This document shows, in pieces, positions 59,727-64,000 of a DNA stretch of 64,000 nucleotides. The stretch comes from Terriglobia bacterium (GTDB lineage: Bacteria; Acidobacteriota; Terriglobia; Acidiferrales; UBA7541). The stretch lies in NCBI GenBank assembly GCA_020072785.1, contig JAIQGG010000003.1, forward strand, positions 1 through 64,000, read 5' to 3'. The position numbers and the translations under genes were made by a program. How positions within the stretch are numbered: position 1 is the stretch's first letter; each line of letters begins with the position of its first letter. The notes beneath the pieces are model-generated. The model saw nothing but the letters and a program-made list of their open reading frames with translations. It searched no databases and was not told the origin of the DNA.

Positions 59727-62700
59727 TCAGAAGGTAAATTTCAGAGCGAGTTGCATACCTCGCGGACCGCCACTGCCCAGGAACGGGTAGCCAATGCCCA
59801 CGTCGCCGGTGGCCGCCAGGCCCAGCGAACCGATTGACCGCCCGTTCGTACCGATGCCATTAGGAGCGGCATCGGCGATGAAAGTAGGCAGATAGGGGTT
59901 GGCAAAATTGGGATGGTTAAAGATGTTATAGACCTCGGCGCGCAGCTGCATCTTCAGGCGCTCGTTGATGGCCGTGTCCTTGAAAAGAGAGAAGTCGAAC
60001 TGGCGGAAATCCGGTCCGCGAAGCGAATTGCGGCCGAGATTGCCGAAGTGGCGCGTGCCCGGGATGCAGGTGCCCGCAGTGCCGTCGCCGACACCCCCCG
60101 GATAGCTGCAGGGAATGCCAAAGGCGGAGAGGTCCAGGAAATTTCTGGGGTCGTTGCGATTGTAAGTGACCGTGCCGAGGAGATCGGGCCGGCCGAAGCC
60201 GCCGCCGCTGCCGTCGAAGTCGTCCTGGAAATTGTAGTTGAGATGGAAGGGCTGGCCGGACTGCAGGGTGACGATGCCGTTGACGCCCCATCCGTCGGTG
60301 AGGCGGCTCCAGTCGCCCTTGCGGTTGGGGAAGGTGTAGATGAAGTTCCAGGTGAAATGATTGCGCACGTCGAAGTTGGAATTGCCGCGGTTCATGCGGA
60401 TGGGGGCTGTGCTGTCGTTGGGCTGAGCGGCGTTGGGCACGTAGTCCTCGCCATCGCTGGCATCATCAAGCGAATGCGACCAGTTGTAGCTCACGGTCGA
60501 ATTCAGCCCGTGCCAGTCATTGATTTTCCAACTGACCTGCAGCGAGTTGTAAGTCGAATTCGCGGAGCTTTCCTGCCAGTTGATATACCAGAAGGGCGAG
60601 GAAGGCAGGCGCCGTGGCACGCCCCAATCGTTGATGCAGCCAACGGTGGCCGGTGGCGGCGTGGGATTGGGGCACGTGTGAACCAGGTCCTCCGCAGTGA
60701 TCTGCGCCTGGGAGGGCTGGTTGATGTCGCGGAAGCGGAAGAGTTTGTGGCCATTCGAGCCAACATAGCCGATCTGCAGAACCATCTTCTTGGTCAGTTC
60801 CTGCTGCAGGTTGAGGTTGAAGTTCTGCATGTACGGGGTGCGGATATTGGGGTCCACGCCAAAAGCGTCCCACATGGGTCCGGTGTTGGGAAAAACGGGG
60901 TTCGCGGCGTTCAGCGGCGATCCGTCAACAGATGCAAAAATAATGGCGTTGGGGCCAACGCCGGAATAGGCCGGGCCGGGATCGAAAACGCTGTTCCAGG
61001 GCAGGTGGCCCAGGAACATGTCCTGCGAGAAAGCGTCGTAGAAAAAGCCGTAGCCGGCGCGCAGAACCGTCTTGCCCTTGCCGCTGACGTCCCAGGCGAC
61101 ACTGACGCGGGGAGAGAAATTGTTGCGGTCGGGTTTATAGAGGCCGGCGCCGTTCAAAAGGACGGGAGCGCCCGTGGTGGGATCCACGTTGGTGAAATTG
61201 CCGTGCTTCTCGGCGATCACGCCGAAGTAATCGTAGCGCACGCCATAATTGATGGTCAGGTTCTTGCGCCAGCGGAAACTATCCTGCAGGTAGAAAGCGT
61301 GGGAATTCTCGGAGGTGTTGCGATTGGTATTCCCCTGGCGCTGGAAGGAGTGGTAGGGGTCGGTATTGGGGACCCCGGTGATGAAACTGTCGAGAGATAC
61401 GAAATTGAGGGCCCCGCGGAAGCCGCGGTTGAACATCTGCGAGATGGAAGTGCGGCGGAATTCGTAGCCGAACTTGATGTCGTGCCCGCCGCGCTTCCAG
61501 GAAATGTTGTCGATGAAATGCCAGTTGGTGTCCACGCGCTGGCGGGGATCGCCGTTGTCGGCGCCGAGCGGAGCAAGGGAACTCCCGCCGGGCGAGGAAA
61601 CGCTGATCTTGGGCAGGCCGAAGTCGTAGGCGCTGACCCCGGTGTTGAGTCCGATGGAGGCCGGATCGAAACTGCGATCCTGCGGGAAGAAGCCTTCGGC
61701 AAAGCGGTTCCAGCCGAGGCGGGCTTCATTGACGACGGAAGGGTTGATCACCTTGACGTAGGAGATGGAGATGAGCTGAACGCGCGTCGGCGTAAAGGTG
61801 TTGTAGTTGGGCAGCAGGCCGCCGCCGACGAGAGCCAGCGGGAAGCTCTGGGAGCTGTCGCCGAAATAGTAGCGGCCGGTGAGGAGATCGTTGGCATTCA
61901 CCTGGTGATCGATCTTGGCGATGACGTTGTCCACGCGGTTGGAGAAAGGCGTGGAGAGAGCGGCGTTGGTTCCACCGTTGGCGTAGCAGTCCGTATTAGG
62001 ATCAGTGGCTGCGGGCCAGGGGTTGAGCGCCAGGAGATTGGCGATGACCGGATTGACGGAGCCTTCGTTGTTGGCGATGGCGGTCGCGATATCCGCGGCG
62101 GTGGGGACGCAGGCCGGGCTGCTCTGCGCGCCCTTTTCGCGGGTGCCTTCGTAGTCGGCAAAGAAGAACGTCTTATTCTTGATGATCGGGCCGCCCAGCG
62201 AACCGCCGAACTGGTTGTTGTGAAAAGGCTGCTGGGGACCCACGGAAGCGTCGTCGAAGTAGTTGCGCGCGTTCAGAACCGTGTTGCGGAAGTACTCCAG
62301 CGCCGAGCCGTGAAAATCGTTGGTGCCGCTCTTGGTGACGGTGTTGATGACCCCGCCGGCGCTGCGGCCATATTCGGGCTCGAAGTTGGAAAGAACGCGC
62401 AATTCGGCAATCGCTTCGACCGGGAGGATCGTCGCCGGGGTGCCGAAAACGCCGGCTTCGTTGATGGCCGGGTCGTTGCGGTAGCCGTCGTTCATGTCCG
62501 TGCCGTCGAGCAGGAAGTTGTTGGAGCGGCCGCGCGCGCCGTTCATGGAAAAGATGCCGTAGGAACCCGGAGAATCGGTGATCTGGTCCGGGGAGCCGGC
62601 CACGCCGGGAACGAGGAAAATCAGTTTCTGGTAATCGCGGCCGTTGACCGGGAGATTAGTCACGGTGCTGGCCTGAACGACGCCGCCAAGCGTATTGGAG

Positions 62701-63110
62701 GTGGTCTCGACCTGGGGCAGGGATTCGCCTGTGACTTCCACTTTCTGGGTGACCTCGCCGGGCTGCAGGGTCACATCGGCGCGGACCTGGGAGGAGACTT
62801 CGACGCGGATGCCGGTCACAACACCCATACGGAATCCGGCCTTTTCCACGGTCACGCTGTAGTTGCCGATGGGCAGCTCGGGCACGTTGTAGCTGCCGTC
62901 ATCGCTGGTGGTCACTACGCGCGTCAGACCGGTATCCACGTTCTTCACCGTGACGTTGGCGCCGCTCACGGAGCCGCCGGAAGAATCCATGACCGTGCCC
63001 AGAATTGAGCCGCGGAAGGTTTGGGCCTCCGCGCTGAAAGTCAGTAGAAGCAGAAGCACCGCGGCACACACTACGGCCAGGCCGCGCAGCAAGCGAGCAG
63101 AACTCTTCAT
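59727..63110 (-). CDS. TonB-dependent receptor with carboxypeptidase-regulatory-like domain (Oar-like)
   Basis: The 1127-residue product has a signal peptide (about 1-29). A CarboxypepD_reg-like domain (about 34-112) has GSILGTVMDSSGGSVSGANVTVKN and DDGSYNVPELPIGNYSVTVEKAGF. A plug-like region follows (GVVNTVTKSGTNDFHGSALEYFRNT-type phrases). A long beta-barrel ends in an aromatic residue (LALKFTF). Such receptors import large substrates using TonB; they are greatly expanded in Acidobacteriota. ATG 63110 is preceded by AAGGAG. Confidence 0.92.
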   Translation of the reverse strand: MKSSARLLRGLAVVCAAVLLLLLTFSAEAQTFRGSILGTVMDSSGGSVSGANVTVKNVDTGLTRVVTTSDDGSYNVPELPIGNYSVTVEKAGFRMGVVTGIRVEVSSQVRADVTLQPGEVTQKVEVTGESLPQVETTSNTLGGVVQASTVTNLPVNGRDYQKLIFLVPGVAGSPDQITDSPGSYGIFSMNGARGRSNNFLLDGTDMNDGYRNDPAINEAGVFGTPATILPVEAIAELRVLSNFEPEYGRSAGGVINTVTKSGTNDFHGSALEYFRNTVLNARNYFDDASVGPQQPFHNNQFGGSLGGPIIKNKTFFFADYEGTREKGAQSSPACVPTAADIATAIANNEGSVNPVIANLLALNPWPAATDPNTDCYANGGTNAALSTPFSNRVDNVIAKIDHQVNANDLLTGRYYFGDSSQSFPLALVGGGLLPNYNTFTPTRVQLISISYVKVINPSVVNEARLGWNRFAEGFFPQDRSFDPASIGLNTGVSAYDFGLPKISVSSPGGSSLAPLGADNGDPRQRVDTNWHFIDNISWKRGGHDIKFGYEFRRTSISQMFNRGFRGALNFVSLDSFITGVPNTDPYHSFQRQGNTNRNTSENSHAFYLQDSFRWRKNLTINYGVRYDYFGVIAEKHGNFTNVDPTTGAPVLLNGAGLYKPDRNNFSPRVSVAWDVSGKGKTVLRAGYGFFYDAFSQDMFLGHLPWNSVFDPGPAYSGVGPNAIIFASVDGSPLNAANPVFPNTGPMWDAFGVDPNIRTPYMQNFNLNLQQELTKKMVLQIGYVGSNGHKLFRFRDINQPSQAQITAEDLVHTCPNPTPPPATVGCINDWGVPRRLPSSPFWYINWQESSANSTYNSLQVSWKINDWHGLNSTVSYNWSHSLDDASDGEDYVPNAAQPNDSTAPIRMNRGNSNFDVRNHFTWNFIYTFPNRKGDWSRLTDGWGVNGIVTLQSGQPFHLNYNFQDDFDGSGGGFGRPDLLGTVTYNRNDPRNFLDLSAFGIPCSYPGGVGDGTAGTCIPGTRHFGNLGRNSLRGPDFRQFDFSLFKDTAINERLKMQLRAEVYNIFNHPNFANPYLPTFIADAAPNGIGTNGRSIGSLGLAATGDVGIGYPFLGSGGPRGMQLALKFTF

Positions 63111-63239
63111 TGCAGTCTCCTTCGTATTTTGCGAACTCATGCGCCTCCCCCCGAGGAAGCGCCCAACTGGAAATGGCCAACGCCCGCCAGATTCGCCCGT
63201 GAGGCACGGCATGGCGCAGCACCCAGACTAGTGCTGAAT

Positions 63240-63268
63240 ACACTACCCGCCTCTTCCCGGGCCGTCAA
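63240..63268 (-). promoter_or_regulatory. Candidate promoter of the TonB-dependent receptor gene
   Basis: The -35 TTGACG (63263-63268) and -10 TAGTGT (63240-63245) on the minus strand have a 17-bp spacer, giving a leader of about 120 bases. Confidence 0.45.
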
Positions 63269-63369
63269 GCGCGAGCGGCAGACCCTTGGGGCCATCGCCG
63301 GGTCCGGCCCGTCAGGCCGGAAAACCTCCCGGTAGAGCCGCAGATGCGGTACATTGAATAATTAGCTTT

Positions 63370-64000
63370 ATGGCAACGAAACTTCCATCACTGGTCATTG
63401 TGGGGCGGCCGAACGTCGGCAAATCCACGCTTTTCAACCGCCTGACGGGGACGCGGCGCGCGATCGTCACCGACGAGCCGGGCATTACCCGCGACCGCAT
63501 CTACGGGCAGGCGGAGTGGCGCGGGCGGGCCATCGAGATCGTGGATACCGGGGGCATCATCCCGGACGACAAAGCCTTGATTCCACGAGAGATCTTCCGC
63601 CAGGCCAAGGTGGCTATCGAGAAGGCCGGGATGCTGGTGCTGGTGGTGGACAGCCACGCCGGGCTCACCCCGCTGGATGCGGAATTGGCGCGGCTGCTGC
63701 GCGCCACCGGCAAGCCCTTCGTGGTGGCGGCGAACAAGGTGGACGCGCCGCGGCAGGAGATTCAGACCGGCGTGTTTCACGAGCTGGGCGCGCCGGTCTT
63801 TCCCATTGCCGCGGAACACGGCACGGGCGTGGACGACCTGCTGGACGCGGCGCTGGAGACGCTCTCGGCGGCCGCGGCCCCCGAGGAAAAGCCGCTCGAA
63901 GCCGAGAAAGAGATCGAGGTGGCCATCATCGGGCGGCCCAACGTGGGCAAGTCCACGCTGCTGAACCGCCTGGTGGGGGAAGAGCGAGTGATTGTCTCGC
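63370..64000 (+). CDS. der: GTPase Der, 5' part (runs off window)
   Basis: Der has two tandem GTPase domains and helps 50S ribosome assembly. The 210 visible residues show the first domain: [28 protein letters not shown] and NKVD. The second domain then begins ([16 protein letters not shown]). ATG 63370 gives the normal N-terminus. The gene continues past the window end. Confidence 0.96.
   Translation, partial: MATKLPSLVIVGRPNVGKSTLFNRLTGTRRAIVTDEPGITRDRIYGQAEWRGRAIEIVDTGGIIPDDKALIPREIFRQAKVAIEKAGMLVLVVDSHAGLTPLDAELARLLRATGKPFVVAANKVDAPRQEIQTGVFHELGAPVFPIAAEHGTGVDDLLDAALETLSAAAAPEEKPLEAEKEIEVAIIGRPNVGKSTLLNRLVGEERVIVS

Noticed and set aside
59913-63008. 1031-codon open frame opposite the TonB-dependent receptor
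   Set aside because: Val/Ala/Gly-rich product without signal or motifs; the receptor on the other strand has clear domains.

Overview
The window is a GC-rich bacterial chromosome segment, most likely from an Acidobacteriota member. The inference rests on a 1127-residue TonB-dependent receptor with an N-terminal carboxypeptidase-regulatory-like domain, fused DUF4097/TonB-C and anti-sigma/polymer-forming proteins, a DUF4382 lipoprotein, the dnaK-X-dnaJ-hspR order, and dispersed repeats of the type common in that phylum. No 16S rRNA gene is present, so the assignment is inference.

Layout. 0-1.4 kb: tRNA-Thr, tRNA-Tyr, tRNA-Thr, tRNA-Gly and the 5' part of tuf, all on the minus strand. 1.6-11.9 kb: housekeeping and envelope genes, namely an M23 peptidase, thiL, a class A penicillin-binding protein, an FmdE-like protein, and a MauE/DoxX-DsbA redox pair. 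12.1-17.3 kb: dnaK, an unknown gene in the place where grpE often sits, dnaJ, hspR and a DnaC-like ATPase, driven by a strong promoter overlapped by a HAIR-like operator. 17.4-20.5 kb: rpsA, an HU/IHF gene and a HIT-family gene. 20.6-20.8 kb: a glutaredoxin-like gene whose first active-site codon is TGA and is followed by a hairpin that fits the bacterial SECIS model, so it is a probable selenoprotein. 20.9-29.5 kb: metabolic genes, a UvrC-like protein and two divergent PilZ genes. 29.7-34.3 kb: a TonB-like protein and recG-rsmD. 34.4-43.7 kb: a large CPBP-type membrane protease with a duplicated module, then an ECF sigma, anti-sigma, DUF4097-TonB, DUF4097 and PDZ operon. 43.7-46.3 kb: a nucleotidyltransferase-like gene and a TPR gene.

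46.45-51.11 kb is a compact integrative element that appears to lie in the intergenic space after queC. It has an exact 18-bp direct repeat at its ends, related 9-bp putative arm sites at both ends, and a tyrosine integrase split by a -1 frame change at a run of seven A. It also carries a chain of very small genes, mostly coupled by overlapping stop and start codons, and a 1.2-kb very GC-rich stretch without convincing genes.

51.1-55.4 kb holds the queuosine precursor operon (queD, a small membrane protein, queE, queC) below a DinG-type helicase. 55.7-64 kb holds a DUF4382 lipoprotein, a second ECF sigma/anti-sigma pair whose anti-sigma is fused to polymer-forming repeats, the TonB-dependent receptor, and the 5' part of der.

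With no tools, all homology calls are from motif recognition. Very long open frames opposite real genes are treated as composition artefacts.
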